Of a DNA stretch of 64,000 nt, positions 24,287-33,402 are shown in pieces (position 1 is the stretch's first letter; each line of letters starts with the position of its first letter). The stretch comes from Kribbella pratensis (lineage in GTDB: Bacteria > Actinomycetota > Actinomycetes > Propionibacteriales > Kribbellaceae). Both the position numbers and the translations under genes were made by a program. The stretch covers positions 570,191-634,190 of the forward strand of contig NZ_SODP01000001.1 in NCBI RefSeq assembly GCF_004365355.1. The letters are read 5' to 3'. Below the pieces are notes generated by a model. That model was not told the DNA's origin and ran no database searches. It saw nothing but the letters and a program-made list of their open reading frames with translations.

Positions 24287-24850
24287 TCAGAACTTGTCCG
24301 CTTCGAAACCCATGCCGGCTGCGAAAGCGGTGAGGAGGTCGCGGCCGGTGGGCCACATGTCGAGGTTGCTGGCGGTGTTCAGATGGCCTTGGTCGGGGAG
24401 GGGAATGTGAGGGGTGGACCAGGACTGGGCCAGGCGGATGGCGGCGGTGGGGGTGCAGTAGGGGTCGTTGGTGCTGGTTATGAGGAGGGCGGGCACGGGG
24501 AGGGGCCGGGTGGGGAGCGAGGTGAAGGTTGGTAGGAGATCTGCGGGGAACGTGGGGCCTTGGGGGTCGGGAGGGGCGACCAGGAAGGCGCCTCGGATGC
24601 GGGGCGGGGGTGGGGACTGGGTCAGCCAATGGGCGATGGCATGGCAGCCGAGGCTGTGGGTGATGAAGACGATGTCGTCAGCCGAACTCTCAACCGCCCG
24701 CGTGATCGCGGCGGACCAGTCGGTGAGGTCGGGTGCCGACCACGACGACGGCTGGATCCGTACGGCGGGAGCGAGCCACTCGCTCTCCCACCGTGACTGC
24801 CAGTGGTGTACGTCGGAGCCGTCGAGGCCGGGGATGATGACGAAGGTCAT
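24287..24850 (-). CDS. RBBP9/YdeN family alpha/beta hydrolase
   Basis: 187-residue serine hydrolase of the RBBP9 type. The nucleophile is Ser66 in THSLGC, the acid is in STNDPYC and the His in DQGHLNT, so the triad is complete. The N-terminal VIIPGLDGSDVHHWQ matches the family's opening. Same strand as the AlkZ-like gene with 48 bp between, so the two could be co-transcribed. Physiological ester unknown. Confidence 0.88.
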   Translation of the reverse strand: MTFVIIPGLDGSDVHHWQSRWESEWLAPAVRIQPSSWSAPDLTDWSAAITRAVESSADDIVFITHSLGCHAIAHWLTQSPPPPRIRGAFLVAPPDPQGPTFPADLLPTFTSLPTRPLPVPALLITSTNDPYCTPTAAIRLAQSWSTPHIPLPDQGHLNTASNLDMWPTGRDLLTAFAAGMGFEADKF

Positions 24851-24932
24851 GGACTCTCCTCTACACGTGGACGCCTGCCATCATGGAGGAGTCATCGCCG
24901 TCCGGCGCCGTGAACTGATGAAACGAAGGTCG

Positions 24933-25388
24933 ATGAGTGAGGCAACGATTGGTTCATTGGACGCGATCGACCGGGAGATCCTGGCGATCCTGCAAATCGA
25001 CGGCAGGCTGAGCGGGGCCGACATCGGGCGCAAGGTGAACCTGTCGCAGCCCGCGGTATCGGCGCGGATCCAGCGCCTGGAACGCTCCGGCGTGATCACC
25101 GGGTACCGCGCGGTCGTCGACCCGGCGAAGGTCGGGCTCAACATCCACGCCGTCGTACGGGTCCGGACCACGCACGCCCGGATCCCCGAGTCGCTCGAGT
25201 TGTTCGCGACCTTGCGGGAGGTCGTCGCGACGTACCGGCTGACCGGCGAGGACTGTTTCCTGCTCGACGTTCACGCGCCCGACGCCGGCCGGCTCGAGCA
25301 GGTGGTCGACGCGATCGGCCGGCTGGGACCGGTGAGCACCTCGCTGGTACTGCGGGAGTACCCGCCGAAGCCGCTCGCTCTCGGATGA
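24933..25388 (+). CDS. Lrp/AsnC family transcriptional regulator
   Basis: 151 residues. N-terminal helix-turn-helix (DREILAILQIDGRLSGADIGRKVNLS region, recognition helix QPAVSARIQRLE) and a C-terminal RAM effector domain with TYRLTGEDCFLLDV. ATG chosen close to GAAGG; an ATG five codons upstream is equally possible. It is divergent from the RBBP9-like esterase across about 80 bp and may control it. Effector amino acid unknown. Confidence 0.9.
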   Translation: MSEATIGSLDAIDREILAILQIDGRLSGADIGRKVNLSQPAVSARIQRLERSGVITGYRAVVDPAKVGLNIHAVVRVRTTHARIPESLELFATLREVVATYRLTGEDCFLLDVHAPDAGRLEQVVDAIGRLGPVSTSLVLREYPPKPLALG

Positions 25389-25520
25389 CAGGATTTCCCT
25401 TGCCGCCGTGAAATCCGCAGAATCACGCGAAGTTCCGCTTCCCAGCGAGCGGTACGCCGAACTAGGGTTCGACGGACCGTAGTGGTTGCGTTACGCAACA
25501 GGAACGTGGGAGGGAAGCGT

Positions 25521-26990
25521 ATGTCGAAAAGCCGTAAGGCGCTTGTGGCCGCCACCGCAGGACTGGCGACCGTCGCGCTCGGGTTGTCGTTCACCAGCGC
25601 CGCGGGGGCCGCGCCGCAGGCGACGGCAGCCAATCCGAACGGGCTCAAGCTGATCAAGACGAAGACGTCGTTGCTCGGCAAGCACTACTGGTACCAGCAG
25701 ACCTTCAAGGGGCTGCCTGTCGTCAACGGGTACTACGCCAAGCACGTGGCGAAGGACGGCTCGGTCGAGATCGCCGACGGACGCGACGCCGTACCGGCGA
25801 ACCTCGACGTCAGCGCGAAGGTCGCACCCGCTTCCGCGACGCAGTCCGCGAACGCAACGGTCACAGCCCAGGCGAACCGGTCGCGAGCCGCGGGGCCGAA
25901 CAAGAGCTTCGTCAAGCAGCCCGAAGCGACCAGCGGCGCCGCACAGCTCGCGGTGGTCGGCGGCCCCGATGCGCGCTTGGTCTGGAATGTCACCAGCCGC
26001 TCGACCGAGGGCGTCAGCCAGTCCCTCGTCGACGCGAAGACCGGCAGTGTGGTCGCGTCGAAGGTGATCAGCGACAACGTCGACGGCCGCGGCTCGGTCT
26101 TCGACCCGAACCCTGTGGTCAGCACGCAGAACGAGAAGCTGACCGACATGAACGACAAGAACCAGGACGCTCTGTTCCTGGCGCAGAAGAACGTGATCCT
26201 GCGCAACCTGGACGGCTCCGGGAAGCTCAACGGCCCCTACGTCAACATCAGGGAAGCCAAGGGCGGGATCGCGCAGAGCAAGAACAACTCCTTCGTCTAC
26301 CAGCGCGCGAACAACAAGTTCGAGCAGGTGATGGTCTACTACCAGATCAACCAGACGCAGGAGTACATCCAGAAGCTCGGGTTCACCGACGTGAACAACG
26401 AGTCGCAGGACTTCTCGGTCGACACGGTGCCCGACGACAACTCGTGGTACGACCCGTCGACCGACATGATCACCACCGGTGAAGGCGGCGTCGACGATGC
26501 CGAGGACGCCGAGGTGATCTGGCACGAGTACGGTCACGCGATCCAGGACGACGTCGTACCGGGCTTCGGTGAGACCGAGGAAGCCGGAGCGATCGGCGAG
26601 GGCTTCGGCGACTACTGGGCCGTGACGAACTCGGTCCCGGTCAGCAAGGGCTTCAACCTGCCGTGCGTGATGGACTGGGACGCCACGTCGTACACGTCCG
26701 ACGAGCCGCACTGCCTGCGTCGTACCGACACCGGCAAGACCACCGACGACATCGACGGTGAGGTGCACGACGACGGCGAGATCTGGTCGAACGCGCTCTG
26801 GGACATTCAGCAGGGACTCGGCCTGACCAAGGCCGACAAGCTGATCCTCGAGGCGACGTTCTTCTACGACCCCGACACCTCGTTCGCCGCCGCGGCCCAG
26901 GACACCGTCCAGGCTGCCCGGCTGCTGTACGGCAAGGCCGCCGCGCAAACGGTGACCGACGCCTTCAAGGCCCGCAAGATCCTGAAGTAG
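25521..26990 (+). CDS. secreted M36 (fungalysin)-type metalloprotease
   Basis: 489 residues. Signal peptide (1-31, AxA site at SAAGAAPQ), a propeptide-like region to about 190, then the zinc protease. Zinc ligands are in HEYGHAIQDD (about 334-343), with the third ligand in the Glu-rich EAGAIGEGFGDYWA helix, typical of M36. Strong GGGAGGGA ribosome site. Extracellular protein degradation is the likely role. The mature domain is shorter than fungal fungalysins, as in bacterial relatives. Confidence 0.88.
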   Translation: MSKSRKALVAATAGLATVALGLSFTSAAGAAPQATAANPNGLKLIKTKTSLLGKHYWYQQTFKGLPVVNGYYAKHVAKDGSVEIADGRDAVPANLDVSAKVAPASATQSANATVTAQANRSRAAGPNKSFVKQPEATSGAAQLAVVGGPDARLVWNVTSRSTEGVSQSLVDAKTGSVVASKVISDNVDGRGSVFDPNPVVSTQNEKLTDMNDKNQDALFLAQKNVILRNLDGSGKLNGPYVNIREAKGGIAQSKNNSFVYQRANNKFEQVMVYYQINQTQEYIQKLGFTDVNNESQDFSVDTVPDDNSWYDPSTDMITTGEGGVDDAEDAEVIWHEYGHAIQDDVVPGFGETEEAGAIGEGFGDYWAVTNSVPVSKGFNLPCVMDWDATSYTSDEPHCLRRTDTGKTTDDIDGEVHDDGEIWSNALWDIQQGLGLTKADKLILEATFFYDPDTSFAAAAQDTVQAARLLYGKAAAQTVTDAFKARKILK

Positions 26991-27003
26991 CGGCTGCAGG
27001 TCG

Positions 27004-27028
27004 TGCGCCCACCACTACTGTGGGCGCA
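27004..27028 (+). other. hairpin covering the SDR start codon
   Basis: 9-bp perfect stem TGCGCCCAC/GTGGGCGCA with loop CACTACT; the last stem base is the A of the next gene's ATG. It lies 14 bases after the M36 stop, so it may be that gene's terminator, a translation-control element, or both. Confidence 0.5.
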
Positions 27029-27957
27029 TGACCTGGAGTACGGCGGACATTCCTGACCTGACTGGAAAACTGGCGCTTGTCACGGGCGCTACGAGCGGAC
27101 TCGGGTACGAGACCGCGCTGGAACTGCTCAGACATGGTGCGGACGTGCTGGTCGCGGCGCGCAATCCGGACAAGGCGGCGCAGGCTGCGGAGACGTTGAC
27201 GCAGAAGGCCGGAAGAGCGCCGACCGTGCTCGAATTGGACCTCGCTGATCTTGCGAGTGTCGAGAAGGCGGCTGACGAGGTCATCACGTCGTACGACCGG
27301 CTGGATCTGCTGATCAACAACGCCGGTGTGATGGCGCCGCCGTACCGGGAGACCGTCGACGGGTTCGAGCTCCAGATCGGCACCAACCATCTCGGTCACT
27401 TCGCGCTGACCGGTCGGCTGATGCCGTTGCTGGTCAACGGCAGCCGCGTGGTGACCGTCAGCTCGTTCATGCACAAGACCGTTCGCGGTATCAGCAAGGC
27501 CGATCTTCGCCCGCCGGCGGGCAGCTACCGGAAGTGGGAGTTGTACGGGAAGTCGAAGCTCGCGAACCTGCTCTTCATGCTCGAGCTCGATCGCCGGGCG
27601 CGTGCTGCCGGCGCCGATCTGCTGAGCGTCGGTGCGCATCCCGGGTACGCCGCCACCCACCTGCAGGCTGCTGGGCCGGAACTCGCGGGCAATCTCCGTC
27701 AGGCGCGCCTCGCGGCCGCTACGACCCGCCTCGTCGCGCAGTCCGCCGCGGCCGGTGCTTGGCCGAGTCTGTACGCCGCGACGTACCCGGACCTGCGCCC
27801 CGGATCGTTCGTCGGACCGGGCTTCTTCGAGTACCGCGGTACTCCGAAGGTCGTGCTGCCGACCCGGACCGCACAGGACGCGGGGCTGGCGAAGGAGCTG
27901 TGGGACTGGTCTGTGGAGGCGACAGGGGTCGATCCGGCACTCACCGTGCCGAGGTAG
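27028..27957 (+). CDS. short-chain dehydrogenase/reductase (retinol-dehydrogenase-like)
   Basis: 309 residues. TGATSGLG (Rossmann glycine motif, about 17-24), NNAGVMAPP, and the catalytic YGKSK (YxxxK) with an upstream VSSF Ser are all present, so it is an active NAD(P)H oxidoreductase of the extended RDH-like group. No Shine-Dalgarno is visible and the start is folded into a hairpin. Substrate unknown, likely a hydrophobic alcohol or ketone. Confidence 0.88.
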   Translation: MTWSTADIPDLTGKLALVTGATSGLGYETALELLRHGADVLVAARNPDKAAQAAETLTQKAGRAPTVLELDLADLASVEKAADEVITSYDRLDLLINNAGVMAPPYRETVDGFELQIGTNHLGHFALTGRLMPLLVNGSRVVTVSSFMHKTVRGISKADLRPPAGSYRKWELYGKSKLANLLFMLELDRRARAAGADLLSVGAHPGYAATHLQAAGPELAGNLRQARLAAATTRLVAQSAAAGAWPSLYAATYPDLRPGSFVGPGFFEYRGTPKVVLPTRTAQDAGLAKELWDWSVEATGVDPALTVPR

Positions 27958-28015
27958 TGACACAGCGGCAACTTTCTGGTTACCCTCCGGTAATTCCCAA
28001 CCGCCGGAGGTCCTG

Positions 28016-29650
28016 GTGCGCAGAATCGCCACCGCGCTTGCAGTCGCCCTTGCCGCCGCGCTGACAGCCGCCCTGACGCTGATCACGATCGGTCCGCGTG
28101 CTGACGCCAGCCAGACCGCCGCCCCGGGCTTCAGCACGGCGTACCAGCGCATCCCCGGCGCCGGTGGGATCGAGATCGGCGCGGTCGTACTCACGCCGAC
28201 CGGGCAGGGGGACGGTCCGTTCCCGCTCGTGGTGATGCCGTCGAGTTGGGGTGTGCCGAACGCGGAGTACGTCGGCCAGGGTACGAAGCTGGCCACGGCC
28301 GGGTTCCAGGTCATCTCGTACTCGAGCCGAGGCTTCTGGGATTCCGGCGGCGGCGTCGACATCGCCGGCCCGCCGACGGTCGCCGACGTCAGCAAGGTGA
28401 TCGACTGGGCCGGCAGGCACACGCCGGCGGACACCAGCCGGGTCGCCGCGGTCGGGATCTCGTACGGCGCGGGTACGTCGCTGCTCGCCGCCGCGAAGGA
28501 CTCACGGATCAAGGCGGTCGGCGCGCTCAGCGGGTGGGCCGATCTGATTCGGTCGCTGGACCCGAACGACACGGTCGCGCTCCAGTCCGTTGCCGGTCTG
28601 CTTGCCCTGGGCAACATCACGGGGCGGCCGGGTCCGGAGATGGCTTCGCTACAGACCAAGTTCGTCACCGGTGACTTCGATGGCGCGATCGCCCAGGCCA
28701 GTCAGCTCTCGCCGGCGCGGTCCGCGGCGACGGTGGTAGACCAGATCAACGCGAAGAAACCGGCCGTGTTCCTGGCGAACGCGTTCGAGGACTCGATCTT
28801 CCCGCCTTCGCAGTACACGGACTTCTTCACGAGCCTGACCGGGCCGAAGCGGCTGCTGCTCGCACATGGCGATCACGCGACGCCTGAGGTGACGGGCGCG
28901 GTCGGTCTACCGAACGAGACGTGGGATGAGCTCGTCGGCTGGTTGCGGCATTACCTGACGGGTGCGGACAACGGCGCGGACGCCGAGGCGCCGGTGCAGC
29001 TGAAGTCGCAGCGTGGGACGTGGCGCGGTTATGCCAGTTGGGCGGCGGTCGGGCAGGCGCGTACGTCGTACCTGACCAAGGCAGGAGCGCTGCAGGGTGG
29101 TGCGTCGACTGGATGGAATCGGTCGATCGGCGCTGGTATACCAACGGTCGCGGATAGCGGAGTGGCGCTCGTATCCGGTGCTCTGCAAGGCCTGCTGGCA
29201 ATTCCGACCGGTGTTGTGACGCCATTGGTCGACAGGTCGTTTGCCGGGGTTTGGTCGGGCCCGACGTTTGGCAGCGCGACGGTCGTGAACGGTACGCCGA
29301 AGCTGCATGTCACCGTAGAGCCCTCGGCGGCCAGTACGTCGCTCTTCGCCTATCTGTACGACGTTGACGCGCTGGGGGTCGGATCGTTGATCTCGCACAA
29401 GCCGTACACGTTGCGCGGGGCTACGCCGGGGAAGGCGGTGCCACTCGATGTGCAACTGGAGGCGACGAGTTGGGAGGTGCCGGCCGGGCACCACCTCGTG
29501 CTCGTTGTCGACACCGTGGATCCGCGGTACCTCGGCCGGAGCGTGATCGGGTCGACGGTCACGTTCAGTTCACCTGCAGCTGATCCGTCGTGGATCAGCG
29601 TTCCGCTGGCGGCGAGAGCGCCGCCCAGCCCAGTCTGCGTCAGTGTTTGA
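28016..29650 (+). CDS. secreted S15/CocE-type hydrolase (X-Pro dipeptidyl-peptidase-like)
   Basis: 544 residues. GTG start five bases after GGAGG; signal peptide of about 32 residues (long Ala/Leu core, cleavage near ADASQ). The alpha/beta-hydrolase core has the nucleophile elbow GISYGAG, an acid in FEDSIFPPSQ and a His in LAHGDHAT. The C-terminal 190 residues form a beta-rich jelly-roll domain (TFGSATVVNGTPKLHVTV onward), as in S15 and CocE enzymes. It acts outside the cell on peptides or esters. Exact substrate not predictable. Confidence 0.85.
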   Translation: MRRIATALAVALAAALTAALTLITIGPRADASQTAAPGFSTAYQRIPGAGGIEIGAVVLTPTGQGDGPFPLVVMPSSWGVPNAEYVGQGTKLATAGFQVISYSSRGFWDSGGGVDIAGPPTVADVSKVIDWAGRHTPADTSRVAAVGISYGAGTSLLAAAKDSRIKAVGALSGWADLIRSLDPNDTVALQSVAGLLALGNITGRPGPEMASLQTKFVTGDFDGAIAQASQLSPARSAATVVDQINAKKPAVFLANAFEDSIFPPSQYTDFFTSLTGPKRLLLAHGDHATPEVTGAVGLPNETWDELVGWLRHYLTGADNGADAEAPVQLKSQRGTWRGYASWAAVGQARTSYLTKAGALQGGASTGWNRSIGAGIPTVADSGVALVSGALQGLLAIPTGVVTPLVDRSFAGVWSGPTFGSATVVNGTPKLHVTVEPSAASTSLFAYLYDVDALGVGSLISHKPYTLRGATPGKAVPLDVQLEATSWEVPAGHHLVLVVDTVDPRYLGRSVIGSTVTFSSPAADPSWISVPLAARAPPSPVCVSV

Positions 29651-29678
29651 TCATGCGCGAGCTCTTGCGGTTTTGTGG

Positions 29679-29692
29679 TGAGAGCGTTGTCA
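29679..29692. promoter_or_regulatory. weak LacI-type operator candidate
   Basis: TGAGAGCGTTGTCA matches 10 of 14 positions of the sugar-responsive TGGGAGCGCTCCCA element known from actinobacterial LacI regulators, 37 bp before the glycosidase start. The match is imperfect, hence low confidence. Confidence 0.3.
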
Positions 29693-29729
29693 TGGGATCG
29701 CCTTTCCCCGCCCCGGAAGGAGAGACCCC

Positions 29730-32186
29730 ATGTTCAAGCCGCTCGCAGCCGCCCTCGTGCTGCTGTCGACGACGCTCGTCCCGACAGCCCAGGCGCAACC
29801 GGCATGGCACGTCGGCACCCCACCACTCACGACCCCCTGGACCGCCGACGTCTCGCCGACGAACGCGCTCCCGGAGTACCCGCGCCCGCAACTGACCCGA
29901 CCCGACTGGCGCAACCTCAACGGCCTGTGGGAATGGGCGCCGGCCGCGGTCGGTGAGCAGCCGCCGATCGGCCGCACGCTCAAGGAGCAGGTGCTCGTCC
30001 CGTACCCGATCGAATCCGCGCTGTCCGGTCTCCAGAAGCACGAGGACCGGATGTGGTACCGGCGTACGTTCACCGTGCCGGACAACTGGAAGGGCAAGCG
30101 GCTCCTGCTGCACTTCGGCGCGGTCGACTACGACGCCAAGGTCTGGGTCAACGGCCGCCAGGTCGCAACGCATCGCGGCGGGTACGACGGCTTCGACGTC
30201 GATGTGACCAATGCCCTGCGCACCAAGGGCCCGCAGGAGCTGATCGTCTGGGCCGAGGACCTGACCGACGAGACGTACCAGCCGATCGGCAAGCAGCGCG
30301 AGGTCGGCGACCACGGCATCTTCTACCAGGGCAGCTCCGGCATCTGGCGGACCGTCTGGATGGAGCCGGTGAACGTTGCGTCGATCGACCGTCTCCAACT
30401 CACGCCCGACCTGCCCGGCCAGACCCTCAAGGTCACCGCCCAGACCTCCGGTCCCACGGGCCTCGACGTCGAGGTCACGGCGTACGACGGCCGCACCGCC
30501 GTCGGGCAGGTGCGCGGCAAGGCCGACACCGAACTCCGGCTACCGATCCGGAATCCCAAAACCTGGTCCCCGGACCACCCGTTCCTGTACGACCTCAAGG
30601 TCCGCCTGCTCGATCGCGGCAAAATGGTGGACCAGGTCGGTTCGTACGCCGGGATGCGCTCGGTCGGCCTGCAGAAAGGTGCCGACGGCAAGCTTCGGAT
30701 TGCGCTCAACGGGAAGATCCTGTTCAACCTGGCGACCCTCGATCAGGGATTCTGGCCGGACGGACTCAACACCGCACCGACCGACGCGGCGCTCCGGTTC
30801 GATCTCGAGCAGCACAAGCGGCTCGGGTTCAACACCGTGCGCAAGCACATCAAGGTCGAGCCGGATCGCTGGTACTACTGGGCCGACAAGCTCGGCCTGA
30901 TGGTCTGGCAGGACATGCCGGCAACGAAGACCGACGCCATGCCGGACCCATGGCGGGCGCAGTTCGAGTCCGAGCTGCACGAGATGGTCGACGAGCACAA
31001 GAGCTTCACCTCGATCACCGTCTGGGTCCCCTTCAACGAGGGCTGGGGTGAGTGGGACCGGGCGGCGACCGGCCGGATCGCGGACGACGTCAAGGCGCAG
31101 GACCCGTCCCGCCTCGTCAACGCCCACAGCGGCGTGAACTGCTGCAACTCCCACGGCGACTCCGGTCGCGGCGACCTGATCGACAACCACGCGTACCTCG
31201 GCCCGGCCACGACGGCGCCGTCGGACACCCGAGCGGCGGTTGACGGCGAGCATGGCGGGTTCGGCCTGAAGGTGCCGGATCACATGTGGTTCGGCGACGG
31301 ATCGGCGTACGAGATGGAGCCCGACTCGGCGACCCTCACCCGGCGGTACGTCGAGAACCAGGCCGACGTGCTGAGATCGGCCGAGCAATGCGGGATCAGC
31401 GGATCGGTCTACACCCAGATCACCGATGTCGAAGGTGAGCTGAACGGGTTCTACACCTACGACCGGCGAGTCCCGAAGATGGACTTCGACCAGGTGCGGA
31501 TGATCAACCAGCAGATCATCGCCGACGCGGACGGGTCGGGCACTGGCATACCAGACCCGGGACCCGGTACACCGGGTGCCGACGGCATCCACTTCTATCC
31601 GCTCGACGGCACCGCGGAAGATGCTGTGGGCAACAATGATGGAACTCTCCAGGGCGGCGCGACCTTTGCCCCGGGCAAGAACGGCGAGGCGGTCGCGCTC
31701 AACGGATCGGGTCAGTACGTCGACACCGGCGCGGCTCTGCTCGACACCGGCAAGAACTACACCGCGAGCGCCTGGGTGAGGCTGAACAAGGCGGACGGCG
31801 CGTTCCAGACGTTCGTCAGCCAGGACGGCGATCGCGACAGCGCGTTCTTCCTGCAGTACTCCGGCCAGGACCAGCGTTTCGCGATGAGCTTCCCCGGCAT
31901 CCGGGCGTTGTCGCCGACGAAGCCCAACCCGGGGCAGTGGTACCACGTCACCGGCGTACGCGATGTCGTGAAGGGCGAGCTCAAGCTCTACGTGGACGGC
32001 GAGCTCGTCGCCACCAAGAGCGCGTGCGCCCTGGACGCCAGCTCGACCGGCAACACGGTCATCGGCCGGGCGAAGTTCGGTGGCAACCAAGTGGACTTCC
32101 TGGACGGCACGATCGATCAGGTCCACCTGTACGACCGGGCCCTCACCGATGCGGAGGTGCGCACTCTCTACGAATCAGGCCGCTAG
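29730..32186 (+). CDS. secreted glycoside hydrolase family 2 enzyme with LamG-like domain
   Basis: 818 residues. Signal peptide (1-23, AQA site), jelly-roll sugar-binding domain (about 45-215, WYRRTFTVP and HFGAVDYDAKVWVNG motifs), immunoglobulin-like domain, then the GH2 barrel. The acid/base Glu is in VPFNEGWGEWD (about 433) and the nucleophile candidate in DGEHGGFG (about 505). Residues 620-818 are a LamG/concanavalin-type domain (YPLDGTAEDAVGNNDGT), probably for polysaccharide binding. Beta-galactosidase, glucuronidase or mannosidase activity cannot be chosen from sequence. Good GGAAGGAGAG ribosome site. Confidence 0.9.
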   Translation: MFKPLAAALVLLSTTLVPTAQAQPAWHVGTPPLTTPWTADVSPTNALPEYPRPQLTRPDWRNLNGLWEWAPAAVGEQPPIGRTLKEQVLVPYPIESALSGLQKHEDRMWYRRTFTVPDNWKGKRLLLHFGAVDYDAKVWVNGRQVATHRGGYDGFDVDVTNALRTKGPQELIVWAEDLTDETYQPIGKQREVGDHGIFYQGSSGIWRTVWMEPVNVASIDRLQLTPDLPGQTLKVTAQTSGPTGLDVEVTAYDGRTAVGQVRGKADTELRLPIRNPKTWSPDHPFLYDLKVRLLDRGKMVDQVGSYAGMRSVGLQKGADGKLRIALNGKILFNLATLDQGFWPDGLNTAPTDAALRFDLEQHKRLGFNTVRKHIKVEPDRWYYWADKLGLMVWQDMPATKTDAMPDPWRAQFESELHEMVDEHKSFTSITVWVPFNEGWGEWDRAATGRIADDVKAQDPSRLVNAHSGVNCCNSHGDSGRGDLIDNHAYLGPATTAPSDTRAAVDGEHGGFGLKVPDHMWFGDGSAYEMEPDSATLTRRYVENQADVLRSAEQCGISGSVYTQITDVEGELNGFYTYDRRVPKMDFDQVRMINQQIIADADGSGTGIPDPGPGTPGADGIHFYPLDGTAEDAVGNNDGTLQGGATFAPGKNGEAVALNGSGQYVDTGAALLDTGKNYTASAWVRLNKADGAFQTFVSQDGDRDSAFFLQYSGQDQRFAMSFPGIRALSPTKPNPGQWYHVTGVRDVVKGELKLYVDGELVATKSACALDASSTGNTVIGRAKFGGNQVDFLDGTIDQVHLYDRALTDAEVRTLYESGR

Positions 32187-32257
32187 AAAGGGTTCGGGAT
32201 GCGAAGTCAGAGCGCAACCCCGATCCTTGTAGGTACCGATCAGGGGAGGTGAGTGCG

Positions 32258-33058
32258 ATGGCCGCACCCAGCCAGCTGCTCGCACCCCATTCGACGATCC
32301 GGTTCCGGCCTCCGCGGTTCGGGCTCGGCGGTTCGCATCTCGGCGAGCCGCCGGGCCCGGACGCCGACGCGACCGCGGTTGCCACCGTCGACGCGGCCTA
32401 CCAGGCCGGTATCAGGTTCTTCGACACGTCCCCGGCGTACGGCGACTCGGAACGACGACTCGGCACGGCGCTGCAGAAGCGCCCGCGGGGTGAGTTCCTG
32501 GTGTCGACGAAGGTGATCGGAGCCGACCCGAAGACCTCGATCGACCAGAGCAGCGCGCAGCTGGGACTCGCGGTCGATGTCGCCTTCGCCCACGACGAGT
32601 CGGCGTACCCGACGCTCGACCGGCTGCGGCGCGAAGGGACCATCAAGGCAGTAGGAGCAGTGTCGGACGACTGGCAGGAGCTCGACCGTCTGGTGCGCGA
32701 CGTCGAGCTCGACTGTGTGCTGCTGACGGCGCACTATTCGTTGCTCGACCGCACCGCCGGACCGCTGCTGGATCGTTGCCTGACGCACGGAGTCTCCGTC
32801 ATCGTCTCCGGCGTACTCACCCCACAGGTCCTCCACGCAGACACCGTCGAGGCACGACGCATCGCAGCCGTCTGCGAGCGGTACGGCGTTTCCCTGCCGC
32901 AGGCCGCACTCGCCTTTCCCAGCAGGCATTCCGCGGTCACGTCTGTGCTGATCGCCGCGTCGTCACCGGCCGAGATCCGCGCCGACGCGGCGCTGGTCCG
33001 CCAGCCCGTGCCGGACAAGCTCTGGCGGGATCCGGAGTTGCTGCGCTTGCTATCCTGA
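32258..33058 (+). CDS. aldo/keto reductase
   Basis: 266 residues, somewhat shorter than the 11-kb paralogue and not closely similar to it. Tetrad residues appear in RFFDTSPAYGDSE (Asp, Tyr), LVSTKVI (Lys) and VAFAHDES (His). Of the sugar-dehydrogenase-like AKR group (FGLGGSHLGEP start). GGGGAGG lies eight bases before the ATG. It follows the secreted glycosidase by 71 bp and may act on released sugars; this is inference. Confidence 0.87.
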   Translation: MAAPSQLLAPHSTIRFRPPRFGLGGSHLGEPPGPDADATAVATVDAAYQAGIRFFDTSPAYGDSERRLGTALQKRPRGEFLVSTKVIGADPKTSIDQSSAQLGLAVDVAFAHDESAYPTLDRLRREGTIKAVGAVSDDWQELDRLVRDVELDCVLLTAHYSLLDRTAGPLLDRCLTHGVSVIVSGVLTPQVLHADTVEARRIAAVCERYGVSLPQAALAFPSRHSAVTSVLIAASSPAEIRADAALVRQPVPDKLWRDPELLRLLS

Positions 33059-33153
33059 CAACAGGAGTTCGACGCAAGCGGGCTCCCCGGACGAGCGGCG
33101 CCGTACCCGGTCTGTCAAGACGACGCCTCACCCTCACGGAGGGGGTCGTCCTC

Positions 33154-33402
33154 ATGCATGTACTCGACGTTCTCGAGATCGTTGGCGCGGTCACCGTTCT
33201 GCTCGCGTTCGCCGCCGCGCAGGCGGGCCGGTTGCGCCAGCGCACCATCACGTACCAGCTCCTGAACCTGCTCGGCTCAGGAGTCCTCGCCGGCATCGCC
33301 GCGCTCCAGCTGTCCTGGGGCTTCCTGCTGCTGGAGGGCAGTTGGGCCGTCATCAGCCTGATCGGGCTGCTGACCCTCAAGCGGCGACGGCAAACCGATT
33401 AG
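33154..33402 (+). CDS. small membrane protein of the CBU_0592-like type
   Basis: 82 residues, nearly all in three hydrophobic helices (about 6-22, 34-54, 56-73) with a basic C-terminus. The YQLLNLLGSGVLAGIA segment is typical of this small family of unknown function. GGAGGGGG precedes the ATG. The stop TAG overlaps the convergent neighbour's stop by four bases. Confidence 0.75.
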   Translation: MHVLDVLEIVGAVTVLLAFAAAQAGRLRQRTITYQLLNLLGSGVLAGIAALQLSWGFLLLEGSWAVISLIGLLTLKRRRQTD

